From Mesodorylaimus sp. YZB2_4 (lineage: Eukaryota; Nematoda; Enoplea; Dorylaimida; Dorylaimidae): a DNA stretch of 64,000 nt. A program made the position numbers and the translations under genes. Location of the stretch: contig JASANH010001093.1 in NCBI GenBank assembly GCA_030248295.1, positions 248,001 through 312,000 of the forward strand. Direction: 5' to 3'. Under the pieces are notes generated by a model. The model was not told the origin of the DNA. It ran no database searches and was given only the letters and a program-made list of their open reading frames with translations. Positions 1 through 23,745 of the stretch are shown piece after piece (the stretch's first letter is position 1; every line of letters begins with the position of its first letter).

Positions 1-2389
1 GGTGCACGCTATTGCACATCGCATAATGGTTTGATGAGCGTCATGTAAATATTCAGAATAAGCCATTTCACGCGATTTCACCGCAACTTCGGGTTCGAAT
101 TCGTAAACCATCGCGCCATTATTCAAGGGTGCGCCTGACGAAGCTGCCGCCGAGTAGGAAGTCGATAAGAACTTATTCTCCGTTGAAGACGACGAAGGCG
201 CAGCGCTCGAACGTGTGCTCACTGCACGATCTGAGAAAACTTCGCCAGCGTTCAAGGAGCTCGCACTCGATGCCGATGAAATACCACAGCTTCGAGACGC
301 GACGCAACAATTTGGTATCAGCGACAAAAAACGCTGAGCAGACTTGCCATAATAATCAACATCAGTCAGATTGTTCGCTTGACTGACCATAATATGAGTG
401 CACGGGATCAAGTACCTAAATGGAAAGTAAGAACTAGGTAATCAAGGCATCATCCAAGACGCGTCGACTCTTACTTGAGTATTAACTCGAATATCAAATC
501 CTCACAATTCAAATTTAAAAGTGTTTCGAACAATGCCAGCGACACAATGCATAGCTAAAACAAAGAGGGTTAATAATGGTCCTCATTTCCGGTTCTGCTC
601 CACCTCCCCAACCCGAAAAAGGCTTGCCCTATCCACTTAACTTCCCTCTACTTCGATTCAGTACTATAACGCACCCTTGAATTACTGCTGATACGAGTCA
701 CCAACGTCTCCAACAAAACCACACCATCGTATTGTTCACAAAGAATAAACTTCAACAAAATGCGAAGCAACGGAGGCTCAGTGGCCGTTCGAAAAAATAA
801 TTCTAAATAGGCCGTTGCTGCAATCAACTCCTCCAGCGAATTCTAAAAATATAACTACCTTAGGTGAAAAATACTCGAAAACAAATAACTTCTTACCTCG
901 TGCAATGCAGCGCCCAAAACGGAAACTAAGAAGCCATGATAGATAAAGTCCAACAAACGCTCCAACACGAGTGGGTGTCCAACCTAAAATGAAAATTTTT
1001 AAGAACGAGCATCAGGTCATTTCTAAGCACTAACCAGTGCTCTTAGTACGGTCCGCTCAAGGGACTCGTTGTTTCATGAACCCAAAAATTCATGCCAGGA
1101 TTATACAAGAAGCGGGAAATTATTCGCCAGGTTTTCTAGGAAAAATTTCTCCCTGATCATTTTCACTTTGTCCCAGCACTAGTAAACCAATTTCAAGGAA
1201 TTTATTATTTAAGCATTTTTTAGAAACCCTGACTTTTCCAGGTTTTTGCAGCCCTCTACGAACCTTGCACTGATGTGAGCATGCCAGCAATTTTCCTTTC
1301 TGCTTATGTTCTAACTAGACTACCTAGACATACATATGTATAGCAGAAACTTATGTCCATCGACTCTTTCATAGCAAACAAAGCAGGAGCTGCCTAAAAA
1401 ACGCACATACCTGGACAACTGCATTGCAGAATTCCAATGCGTTGTAGAAGGATCGTATTTCGGCGATGTTGTCAATATCGTCGTCCGTAATTCGATGCCA
1501 GTCGTCGGCCCGCGACGCAAGACGACGAGGCAAGGCTGAATACAAAGCGCTCAGACCAGTAGCCAGCACCTGAAACAAAAGTCAACCAAGTCTTTTCTCA
1601 AAACCTAAATACTCATACTACCGGACAAAAATTCGAGTGTTCGGCAATAAATTGACCAACTGATTCTACGTTGGCCGAAACTGAGAGAAGAAGCAAAAGT
1701 GCATCGCGAGCCAGCTGGCCCACATTCCCTTCGTTGTACAAATATGGTATCAAAAAAGTAAACACCAGAAACTTTGGCGGTCCTTCATCGGTAGACGGGT
1801 TGAAGAAAAATTCTAGCAAAGGAGCGTTGTCCTTGTCCGTTATCTTCACGCATATTTGGTTTAACAGCAGAACAAATAATTGTTCAATGTCCGGCAGTTG
1901 TGGAGACGCGCGACTGCACTCTTCTAATAATGTAAGCATGGGTAATAAAATAGGCTTATGGACGAGAAGACAATATTGGGATTGATTCAATAGGCCTTCG
2001 TACAAGCGAAGCATGAGACGGCGACATTGGTCGGCATTTTCTCCCGTACACGAAAATGTCCATAAAAGAACTCGTTGAAGCACGTTTTCCGTGAATAAGC
2101 CATCCAACACCGGGCCAATTGACAAATCACTTTGAGCGTTCACTTCGGTCACAAGAAGCAACATCATTTGATCCAAATGACGGAATACGGCTGTGATCTG
2201 CTCCGACGTTGGTTCGACCAGCTGCTCTTCTTGCTGACGAATCACGATTTCATTAGCTTGCGTCCAGTGAGACCGAAATGCTTCGTACAAAGGAGCTCCT
2301 CGATCATCACCTACTGGAGTCGTCCTGCTGCTGTTACTCGCAGTTCTTCGAATCGATGGACTTCGACTCGGACGGCGAAACCAGTTCAT
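1..2389 (-). CDS. FHIP: FHIP-family protein (FTS and Hook interacting protein), 3' end outside window
   Basis: FHIP proteins (formerly FAM160A/RAI16-like) join the FTS-Hook complex, which links early endosomes to dynein. Six exons read in phase on the minus strand: 1622-2389, 1411-1569, 897-983, 675-842, 475-554 and 1-415, the last running off the window. The protein opens MNWFRR and matches the family in order: an early FRSHW block, LARDALLLLLSVSA and HSNFCPV at the end of exon 1, LATGLSALYSALPRRL and EFCNAVVQ in exon 2, then HPLVLERLLDFIYHGFLV, ATAYLELFFRT, SLALFETLLNLNCED and YLIPCTHIMVSQ. A Ser/Ala-rich linker precedes EYLHDAH. The start at 2389 is chosen over the upstream ATG at 2464 because family members begin near MNWL. 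The upstream 490 bp is shared with the Tim9 cluster. Family assignment is firm; the exact paralogue is not. Confidence 0.88.
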
Positions 2390-2878
2390 CGTCAAAACCT
2401 CGCGCAAAACGCTAAAATTTATAAGAAATGTGGAAATTTGATCAGAAGATTTATTCCACTTCAAGACAGAAATTATAAAAGAAAAGAAAGGAAATTTGAT
2501 TGACCTGCCTGCTGCATGGTTCGACCGCAGATTGATGACCGAATAACTTGCAACTATATATCACCTATTAATCTGACGCAGACTTGTTTTTACAATGCGA
2601 TCTATCACTTAAAATGAAAAGTAAGGCTCATATTCTGGTTTTTGTTTGACTTTTTTAAAAATTTGTAAAATTTACTTCAAAGCTACAAAAATATAAATAA
2701 CGTTGAGTCAATTAGTGCGGAATACGTGACAAGATACCGAAGAGGACCATTCCAATTTGCGATTCTATCTAGTGCCAACCTAATATCATCAAAAATTTAT
2801 TCGTTCATTTGAATACTGGCTTATTAATCAAATCTGTTGGTGAACTATCGACGTCAGAAGGCGAGTCACGAAGCGTTC
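2390..2878. promoter_or_regulatory. Divergent intergenic region between FHIP and the Tim9 cluster
   Basis: These 489 bp separate two oppositely oriented start codons and must hold both promoters and 5' leaders. The sequence is AT-rich. No clear TATA box or repeat was recognised. Confidence 0.5.
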
Positions 2879-3374
2879 ATGAACGACGAAGTACGTAATG
2901 TAAGTTCATTGTCTTTCGGTTTCTAATGGGCTTTGGAGAATGGAAAGTGCATGCGTGATAGATGCGCCTATATCAAGTATCCATATGCGCTAGTAACAGT
3001 ACTAGCAGTATTTTGTGCTTATCATGAGGTGAAAGCCAGCGAGTTCCATGGTTCGGGGGATTTCCTTGGGTAGACCTAGCCGGCTTTAGTGGCTGATACG
3101 TCCTTGTTGCCTAACAGTACGGTAATTCGTTTTCTTACTTTAGCTGCGCGACTTCTTGACCTTGTATAATTCTCTGACGGAAACGTGTTTCAATCATTGT
3201 ATCATCGACTTGAATCATCGGGATTTGGTACATAAGGAAGAATCGTGCGTCTACCGCTGCATCGACAAGCATATCAATTCGAATCGTCGTGCTATGACTG
3301 TTTTTACGGATATTGGACCCGATTTTATGGCAAGAAAGCAACAGCAGCAAGCGCCTGAAGAGTCAAAGCAATAA
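2879..3374 (+). CDS. TIMM9: Mitochondrial import inner membrane translocase subunit Tim9 (small Tim)
   Basis: Small Tim chaperones ferry hydrophobic precursors across the mitochondrial intermembrane space. Exon 1 (2879-2899) encodes MNDEVRN. The intron is 2900-3143 (GTAAGT to TTTAG), and exon 2 is 3144-3374. The join is in phase 0 and gives 83 residues, normal for the family. The twin CX3C motif is complete: C22-FNH-C26 and C42-VYR-C46, 15 residues apart, each flanked by helices. The YNSLTETCF segment resembles Tim9 more than Tim10, but the Tim9/Tim10 distinction is an inference. The stop lies only 35 bp before the RRP41 start, with no poly(A) signal between them, so the two are probably co-transcribed. 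Confidence 0.83.
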
Positions 3375-3409
3375 TTAGCCGCCAATTACTTGGTCGCATA
3401 TCTTAAGTA

Positions 3410-4156
3410 ATGGAGTTATTATCAGATAGCGGTTTCCGGCAAGACGGTCGAAAGGCGAACGATTTGCGCCGAATTTCGTGTCGCTTGGGCGTCTATCAAC
3501 AGGCCGATGGCTCGGCATATTTGGAACAAGGACAAACTAAAGTTCTTGCCGCCGTTTACGGACCTCACGAAATTCGTCGTAAAGGAGCCAGTGGACGAGC
3601 ATTGCCAGATAGAGCTCGTGTCAATTGCCAGTATAGCATGGCCACCTTCAGCACTGGCGAACGAAAAGTGCGGCCTCGAGGTGATCGGAAGTCTCGGGAA
3701 TTTACTCAGCATTTAGAGAAGACCTTCGATGCCGTTATTTTGACAACGGCCTATCCCAATTCCCAAATCGATATTTATTGCGAGATTCTACAAGCCGATG
3801 GGGGCAATCTGAGCGCGTGCATCAACGCGGCCACCTTGGCACTGATCGATGCTGGTGTGTCAATGCGTGATTACGTTTGTAGTTGCACATCCAGTTGGTC
3901 CCACGAGACTCCGCTTATGGATGTTAATCACCTCGAGGAAAGCTCTTCTGGAGGAAACGTACCTGTGGTAACAATGGCATTGTTACCAAAGAGCGAAGAA
4001 ATCGTCTTGTTAGAACTGGATTCCAGACTTCATTGCGACAATTTGGAGAAGATGATTGACGCCACGATGAAGGGATGCAAAGAAGTCTATAACATACTCG
4101 ATCTGGCAGTTAGGAATCATGTGGCTGAGACCATGCAACAACTGGCTTTAGACTAA
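3410..4156 (+). CDS. EXOSC4: Exosome complex component RRP41 (EXOSC4)
   Basis: RRP41 is one of six RNase PH-like subunits of the RNA exosome ring, which processes and degrades RNA in nucleus and cytoplasm. This intronless 248-residue ORF matches the family over its full length: GFRQDGRKANDLRRISC near the N-terminus, GSAYLEQGQTKVLAAVYGP, the RVNCQYSMATFSTGER block, and DGGNLSACINAATLALIDAG in the RNase PH core. The length equals that of animal RRP41. The ATG at 3410 is the expected start. The gene is the middle of a close trio: 35 bp after Tim9 and 139 bp before THOC7. An AATAAA follows the stop by about a dozen bases (4169-4174). Confidence 0.96.
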   Translation: MELLSDSGFRQDGRKANDLRRISCRLGVYQQADGSAYLEQGQTKVLAAVYGPHEIRRKGASGRALPDRARVNCQYSMATFSTGERKVRPRGDRKSREFTQHLEKTFDAVILTTAYPNSQIDIYCEILQADGGNLSACINAATLALIDAGVSMRDYVCSCTSSWSHETPLMDVNHLEESSSGGNVPVVTMALLPKSEEIVLLELDSRLHCDNLEKMIDATMKGCKEVYNILDLAVRNHVAETMQQLALD

Positions 4157-4168
4157 TTGTTAAGATGA

Positions 4169-4282
4169 AATAAAAGTTGAGGTTAAAAGACCGAGTTTTT
4201 CCAATACTTCGCGAGTCATCGCCTCAGTTTCTTGCTCTTCTTTCTTAGCATGTACCTTAGTTACCTTATTCCTTCTTTTCAG
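4169..4282 (+). promoter_or_regulatory. Intercistronic poly(A) signal and candidate trans-splice acceptor
   Basis: AATAAA at 4169-4174 is followed by pyrimidine-rich sequence ending CCTTCTTTTCAG at 4271-4282. That AG lies 13 nt before the THOC7 ATG at 4296. With no upstream coding exon of THOC7 to join, this arrangement is what an operon with spliced-leader addition looks like. An ordinary 5'UTR intron is the alternative. Confidence 0.5.
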
Positions 4283-4295
4283 ACCACTACTAATT

Positions 4296-4850
4296 ATGGA
4301 CGAAGCGATCCGTCGCAAATTGTTGGCCGATGCCGAGGGAACGGGCGATGATCGTAGATTGTCCGTGTTGGCAAAAATGGTTGCTCGTTGGACTCAAGAA
4401 GATCAAAGTAATTCCGCCGCTGATATTAATTATCGAAAGATGCAACAAAGCCTGGCACAAAGCGATGTTGCTATGCAGAAGACTCTATTAACCCATGAAA
4501 CCAGTGTGCAAGAACTCGATTATTACAATCAACTGTCGAAGCGCATTTCGGCCGATATCGATGTGGCTCATCAACGCATCTCCGAATGTCGGAAAGCTCT
4601 ACTCGAAGCCAAGCAAATCCGAAAACATCGACAGGAATATGACGCTATGGCCACCTTAATCAAGCAACATCGAAGTCGGCAAGACAGCGCCAAGTTATTG
4701 GATCAGTTGAAAAGCGATTTGACGAAAGCCGCCGAGAAAAGGGACCAATGCTTAGAGCAATTGGACCAACGACGGAAACAGCTCCACGTACTCTTCGTAT
4801 CTTTACGTGAATTGAACGATCTGGTAAATAAGACCTCCAGGAACGAATAA
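4296..4850 (+). CDS. THOC7: THO complex subunit 7 homolog
   Basis: THOC7 belongs to the THO/TREX complex, which couples transcription to mRNA export. The intronless ORF is 184 residues, slightly shorter than the vertebrate protein. It begins MDEAIRRKLLADAEGTGDDRR and has the family blocks RWTQEDQSNSAADINYRKM, a central heptad-rich coiled coil (about residues 45-170) and the basic LEAKQIRKHRQEYDAMATLI segment. It is the third gene of the Tim9-RRP41-THOC7 trio. An AATAAA lies about 70 bp after the stop (4920-4925). It is convergent with furry, whose stop is only 125 bp away. Confidence 0.93.
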   Translation: MDEAIRRKLLADAEGTGDDRRLSVLAKMVARWTQEDQSNSAADINYRKMQQSLAQSDVAMQKTLLTHETSVQELDYYNQLSKRISADIDVAHQRISECRKALLEAKQIRKHRQEYDAMATLIKQHRSRQDSAKLLDQLKSDLTKAAEKRDQCLEQLDQRRKQLHVLFVSLRELNDLVNKTSRNE

Positions 4851-4974
4851 GTTTATAAAGTTATCACTCGATTACGGATTAGCAAATAAGTGTATTCACA
4901 AAATATGCTTTGTGCGCCTAATAAATATGCTCACTTACAAAAACTTACGAAATACGTTTCCATATCATTGCATA

Positions 4975-17889
<12,915 letters not shown>

Positions 17890-18230
17890 CTAGAATAGTG
17901 TTCGTTAAAGTGAACAGCCCCAAAGCTAACGATTACAGTAAGCGTGAGAGTGGTTCAAGTACCTGTCTTAGTTCCGGCCTGAACCTTCCTTCCCTTCTTT
18001 GGTCCAAACACGCATCAACCGACTTTCATGCAGTTAAAAATTTATTGAGAACAAACAAAATAGTAAGGGATGAACAACTACTGCTTTCGATTCGTGTCCT
18101 TGCCTTGGTATCGGTATATGGTATCGTCGGCCACGCACAATTTGTCGATCGTCGCACTAAATTGATGCGCAGGTGCAAGCTCCTTACATCATTTGTTTAT
18201 GATTCAAACGTGTGTGCCTCCGGTGTAGAG

Positions 18231-18266
18231 CATGGCTATACTCAAGAATTCCTAAGTATAGCCATG
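18231..18266. repeat. Perfect 12-bp inverted repeat with 12-nt loop
   Basis: CATGGCTATACT at 18231-18242 is followed 12 nt later by its exact reverse complement at 18255-18266. It lies upstream of furry. It could be a hairpin or a paired protein-binding site; no function is assigned. Confidence 0.6.
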
Positions 18267-19665
18267 GTGCAGAGTATTGCCATGCAGTGTAGAGATAAGG
18301 AGGTTGAACAAAAGCAGCAGTATTATAAGCGTTACATTCATTGGAAATTGTGGGACAGATTTTTACCTACCGAAAAAACAAACTATTTTATGTACTGTAG
18401 TTTTCCCCAGCAACTAGTTCCCCTACGAGGGCCCCCTGAGTAAGAATTTTCTCCTCATTTCGCAGGGCAGTATGAGGCACCTAGCTTCTAGGACAGTGCG
18501 CAGAGACCTACCCATATCTATGACAGAAAAAAGGCAAAGAAGGTCTTGAATTCGCTCTTCTCTTTTTGGAAATGGAATTGGAAATGTCGCGACAATCCTG
18601 AGGCATAGCATAAGCTTGCTGAATATGATTCACCTGCTCATTTGCTCTGTGCCCACCCTCTTTGCTTCTCGTCGGTAACATCTCTGGTGCAAAGTAAAAC
18701 TGTAAGATCGAGCGGTCGAGCCTCCACTCCACAACATCCACTGCGCTCATGCAACGTCAGAAATGGGCACCACTCTTTTAACTGGGAACATGAATTCGAA
18801 CCCAAGTTGATAAACACTTGATAGCACTAATAAGGAATCTCACAAGAAACCTTAGTCATTACGATGAACGGTATGTACGTAACACGAAGTAAAGCGGTGT
18901 TTCAGAGAGCGCAACCGTTTCGGCCGCATCAACGCAGCCATCATCAGCATTGCTTCTCCCTATCGCAATGGTTCCTGGAGTCCCTAGTAAACAGGGTTGC
19001 GAGGCTTCTCTGCGCACTTACGATTGGGTCGGCCAATTTGGGTAACTCGAGCATGGTATCTGATGAATTATCGGGCGCCTTTTGACCTTCTTGATTCCTT
19101 GATCCTTCCCATTTGACCAATGGTCCTTGGTAATGCAGCGTTGCTTCGCTTTAGGCGCAGAGAAATTGATGGTTGGTTTTATGTTTGCTTTTATATTAGG
19201 CCTAGTCAGAGTCTGGGTGTCCTGAAATACTCGTATCAGAGTCGAAGGACAAAGCAGGACACTGCCCGTGTTTGGCAGGCGACACTGCCTGGTAGAAACA
19301 GCACTGCGTGAGTCGCCCAGAGTGCAATAAATATGACGAAATCATTTTCAGCCTGCATTTTGGGGGAACTTTGCCACAATTCACCCACTTACTACGTTTT
19401 CAAGGAGGCTTTCCGCCAAATGCATTTTTTTCGTGGATGTTTCAAGCCAGTATTTGTCGAAGCAGAGTTTTGTCAACATCCCTCACTTACTGCGCTTCAC
19501 GATCTCACGTTACGCTGCACTCGCAATCAGTGACTCGAAAAAAGCGATAAGGAGGACAACGAATTCACATTAGTAACCTCTGGAAAAGCTGATCGTGACC
19601 TGGGCCTCGCATGGTGGGTGAGCTCCACCGAGATCAGTCTATTCCTCACGGTCAGGCTCCCCGTG

Positions 19666-19834
19666 GTTCATGTTCATGTTCATGTTTTACCACATCACCA
19701 AACGCTTATGCGCACTCGAGGGTGAAGGGACACATTTTACACGGAATGATTTACCGGCCCGCGATTCGAACACTCGATCGTAACTGCGCGCCTGGTGTGA
19801 GAGGCAGACGCCTAACCCACCAGGCCACGAGGCT
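19666..19834 (-). mobile_element. tRNA-derived SINE, copy A
   Basis: This is one of three closely similar copies in the window (others at 43.85 and 60.7 kb). Read on the minus strand it starts GCCTCGTGGCCTGGTGGG, has a tRNA-like A box and a B box (GTGTTCGAATC), then a unique body containing CCCTCGAGTGCGC, and ends in a CATGAA tandem tail. AACCA is present on both sides and may be a 5-bp target-site duplication. This copy is intergenic. The A/B box spacing and TCTCAC loop resemble a tRNA-Glu(CTC) ancestor, which is an inference. Confidence 0.82.
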
Positions 19835-22216
19835 GGTTAATCAGTCACATCTGTGCACTCTAGCAGATTGCTTCCCTAAAAGGCCCTCCACATATTCGGC
19901 TACATTTTCCCACCACCCGTGCGCAGTATGGCAAGTACAGGCTTGCAGTCGCGTGATCTCGGATGTCTCAATCCGTTCTTCCTACGAGCAGATTTTGAGT
20001 CTCTCCTCGATCGAATTGCCGAGAAGCGACTGCAAGTACGCTAAAGATCTGACATCAGCTTCAATTGATGAAGGTTTTGACGCCTCGTGTTTAAGAATGC
20101 ATGCACATTGGCGAAGGTGCTATTTGAAATTTTGACACGAATTATCAAAAAGTGCCAAGTGAAGTTGGTCAAAACAACGCTTCGCATTCTCTTGGCCACG
20201 CTCTGTTAGTAGAAACTTTGGGAAAATAAGGGAGCCTGGAAGGTCTTTGGATTCCGAGACGGGAGACGTCAGAATGGACATTTATTGGAAAGCATCGGGA
20301 AAGGGAGCTTGTTTTAGTAAAGCGTGTTTCTACAGCTTGGCGTGACGAGAATTATACTCGTACTTTGCTGCAGTGGCTGTCTGACTTTGAGAAGACTGGC
20401 AGTAGGACCGATTTTAGTCGTTTCCTACTTCTGGCTACCCACTGGGAGAAAAAGAAAAAAGCGAGTGGCTTTCGAGAACTAAATCACTTTATAGAAGCGT
20501 CCCACGGAGTGGCCTAGTTTTTAGGCAAGGAGTCCGAGTCTCTTTTCCGCTTTCGTCTCTTGCCTTGAATTATCACAAGTAGGGATCGAGAGGAAATTGA
20601 TACTCGCGCCTAAGCTCTCTATGAGGGAGGAGAAGAGGCGATCGGAAATGAAGTTTGTTAGTCGCTCGGGTTCGGATCATTGGATGTAATCGTGTGGTCT
20701 GTATGAAGTGTTATTATTCTCGTTCCATATTTAGCCGTGGACCAGTGGCCGCGTTCACAAGGCAGTACTGGCCGAGGCTCTAATTGCGTCATTTGTTGCT
20801 GTTGTCTGAGCGAGAGGCGGCTAGTAGTTCATTAAAGCATGTTTTTCCGCCCCTTTACACGCATTGCCTCATGGCCCCCCGCTGCACCCTCACCCGCGGG
20901 GATGACGAGTGAATGATAAAGCGAGACGGGCTTCGCTACTTCATCAAAGCTTTAGTATTTTTAATGACATCGAGCCGCCGTAGTACATGTGTTTTTAAAA
21001 ATAGTATGGTAGTAGGTAGGCAGTTGGCGAGTGTCTGCTCGGGCGACCGGAACTAATCGGAGGACGCCTGTTCAACATACATTTTTCGAGTTGGTTTTCG
21101 TTTTCACTCGTTCACTCGTGTAATCAATTATTAGCCAGGTCCAGGAGTGGCCGCGCCGGCTTGGCTTACCACTGGCCAAGCATGGACGCAGCCGCGTTTT
21201 TGTTCTCGCTTTCTGTTCTACACGCCAGTCGGGTGTAATAAGAATTCCTTTTAGCCGACTACTCTTGGTCTCTGTTGACACGTCAGGCGGACGGTTTTGA
21301 CGGGTTGGTATGTTTTTCTTGGCCACAGCCAAGAATAGGATAGAGACGCCGTCTTTGTATGTACACAAGACCACCACCCGAGTCAATGATGACCGCCCCG
21401 GGTCCTGGTAATTTTACGCCGTCTAAACGTACTTATTGGCGCGCACCAAATCACGCTATCCAATACAGGAGAGACTGGGAGAGGAGGTGGTTTAGATGAG
21501 CGTATATGTATACGGTAAGTAGACCACGGCACGCATCGAATGCGTAATTTTAATCGCGCCAATGTTTATCCTTTCCACGAGACATCATTTGCCGGCATTC
21601 GCCGCCCGCGATCACAGTCTTATTCGATTTTAGCTGGAAAATGCTAAAAGCGGGATTGGGCCAGACCACAGCTGCGTAGATTCAATTACGAATGCCCGCC
21701 CGCCTATTATTACTCTCTCCAGTCCTGCTCCTGGCCCAATTATTGCCGATACCAGAAAGCGCTGGATCATCGTGATCACTGGTGACGTCTCGGTCGAGCC
21801 TTCGGCCGCCAGGGTCGCCCATTCGATCAGCTAGAAAATCGAATCGCGCACGGTGAGTGAACTAAGTCGACGGCCCGAGTCGGTTCCGTTTCCGATTCGA
21901 TGCCAGCCGATCCATTATGCGAACCTAAACACCATCTTTCCTCTGGCTAAATCGAAAACTGGCTTTCAGTTTTTCCGTCCTTCTTTATTGGTTCCAATTG
22001 CGCTCGTTTTGTCACCATGCTATCTTATGGTGTAAGATGAGCTGGTGACCAGCCAGTCTGACTCAACCACGGTTCGCATTGTGTTATGATTATTATTTTT
22101 ATGGTGTCGTATTTTCCCATCTGACGCTTCCTCCACGACCCATTCGAGCGTCTCACCGACCAACCGGTGCTGTTTATTTGTTACTGCCGTTCCGTGTAGG
22201 CGCTTTTTTTCTAAAT

Positions 22217-23566
22217 ATGGTGCACCCCATAAAAGCCTTTTTCGCTCTCCGGACTCCGACTGGCAACTTTTACGACCGAGCACGCAAATTCCAGCACATT
22301 TTGACATTGTGCTTCTTACTCACGATCATTACTGACTGTTTTGAATTGGCCAAGGCCAGTAGTGACGGTGACGGGAGTCATAATTATCTCTCGAGGGATC
22401 CTTCATTGCCCAAGACTACCCGCGATGCAAATTCTCACCAGCCGAGTAAACGATTCGGGTGGCTGAAGGTGAAACCGTTATGGATGGACATCGGGAAGGG
22501 CTGCTTCGAAAAGACTTGCATAGGTCCTTACGCAGTGCAAGTGATCTCCATCGAGTCCACCATCAATCACACGGCCATGTTCGAGATGGATATCGAGGCC
22601 CCTATGTCTCCAGTAGACATGTACTTTCCTACTCCGGCCTTCAAACGATCATTACGCAAAATGGGTGAACCCGCTGAGTCGGAAGCGACCTCGACTATGG
22701 CCAATTTTTCAGTCGGGGTATTTGGTGTTGACCCGACTTATCGATTTCCCCGGCATTGCCACACGATGATTGCCAATTCAGCCACTCTTCTTTTCGTTCC
22801 CAGCCCCGGTGCTACAAAGAATAAAAGACCATTGTTACCCCCGCCACCATCGATTATCAGCTTCGGAGCGGACTGTCTGAATTTGACATTTCAAATCTTC
22901 GTCATCCCCGCCGTAGATTCGAATGCGTTCGCCGGAGACCCAAAGGGACGGAACGAGCTCGAACATGACTCGAGCGATAACCTGAACCTGCTTGGCGCAG
23001 CTGCCGCTTCAGATTCGACTCTAAGCGTCCGAACACCTGTGCCCATGTGGATAGTGGCCATATTGGCTGGCGTCAATGCCGCACTACTGTTCACTGTCGT
23101 GGCTTTGGTCTGGCACATCGCGCTGACAGCTAAGAAGAAGCGAACCAAACGACTGCGTCGTCAGCGTTCATCAGCTGGTTCCTCGGCCACCACGACCAAC
23201 TCGTACGTGCCTTCGTGCACGACACCCATGACCATGAATCGACGAATAACTCCCCCTTTACCTCCCCCGCCCCTCAGACCACCACCCAGCAGAACCATGG
23301 CAGAATACGACCAACAGGAACCCAAATACGATGTGCCATGGACCGAGGGAAAGTTCGACGGGACTAACGGCCACAACGACGGCCATAAAATCACGTTCAG
23401 CACATTGCAACAAAGACAGAGGGATCCTCAAATGTTCAATTTCTACTTTTCAGCCGATGAGCATAAGACAACGCCGGTGATCGCGGCGGACGAAATCAAC
23501 TGTAATGAGCGTGTGCGAACACTTCGAAGGACGACTACGCCACAGAGTGGCGCTACTCTGCGTTGA
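22217..23566 (+). CDS. Unrecognised single-pass membrane protein with proline-rich tail
   Basis: The single-exon ORF gives 449 residues from the ATG at 22217; the frame extends upstream only to a TTG. A hydrophobic stretch at residues 26-40 (LTLCFLLTIITDCF) looks like a signal sequence or anchor. The ectodomain (about 50-275) has scattered cysteines (CFEKTC, RHCHT, ADCLN) and N-glycosylation sites (NHT, NFS, NLT). A clear transmembrane helix follows at about 276-302 (MWIVAILAGVNAALLFTVVA) with a strongly basic stop-transfer (KKKRTKRLRRQR). The cytoplasmic tail contains PPLPPPPLRPPPS, a likely SH3/WW ligand. I do not recognise the family. It is convergent with WDR19, whose stop is 180 bp away. 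Its layout resembles the nested gene at 29-31 kb, without visible sequence similarity. Confidence 0.72.
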   Translation: MVHPIKAFFALRTPTGNFYDRARKFQHILTLCFLLTIITDCFELAKASSDGDGSHNYLSRDPSLPKTTRDANSHQPSKRFGWLKVKPLWMDIGKGCFEKTCIGPYAVQVISIESTINHTAMFEMDIEAPMSPVDMYFPTPAFKRSLRKMGEPAESEATSTMANFSVGVFGVDPTYRFPRHCHTMIANSATLLFVPSPGATKNKRPLLPPPPSIISFGADCLNLTFQIFVIPAVDSNAFAGDPKGRNELEHDSSDNLNLLGAAAASDSTLSVRTPVPMWIVAILAGVNAALLFTVVALVWHIALTAKKKRTKRLRRQRSSAGSSATTTNSYVPSCTTPMTMNRRITPPLPPPPLRPPPSRTMAEYDQQEPKYDVPWTEGKFDGTNGHNDGHKITFSTLQQRQRDPQMFNFYFSADEHKTTPVIAADEINCNERVRTLRRTTTPQSGATLR

Positions 23567-23745
23567 CTTTGTTTCGTATCATAGACTGACTCGGGACCTG
23601 TGATTCTTGATTAGCTTTATTGGTGAGCTGTGCGTGCATTGCAAGGTTTGCATGTTTGGCGTTGTATTCGGTGATAAGGGTGCGGATATGGTCGTTACTG
23701 TGCGACACAAACTTTGTGTTTCTTGATGATTGGGTGTCATCTCTA

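Larger units (their letters stand above)
17890..22216. other. Large divergent intergenic region between furry and the 22-kb gene
   Basis: About 4.3 kb without a gene that can be supported. It should include the missing furry 5' exon(s) and promoters for both neighbours. It holds one SINE (19666-19834) and a 12-bp perfect inverted repeat (18231-18266). Open frames here are short or lack family resemblance. Confidence 0.5.

Noticed and set aside
2132-2503. 123-residue plus-strand frame
   Set aside because: It is antisense to the conserved first coding exon of FHIP.
3156-3374. Tim9 starting at 3156
   Set aside because: The codon there is TTG. A phase-matched upstream exon with ATG at 2879 restores a normal-length Tim9.
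22079-22216. N-terminal extension of the 22-kb gene
   Set aside because: The extension has no ATG start; the first ATG in frame is 22217 and gives a plausible signal sequence.
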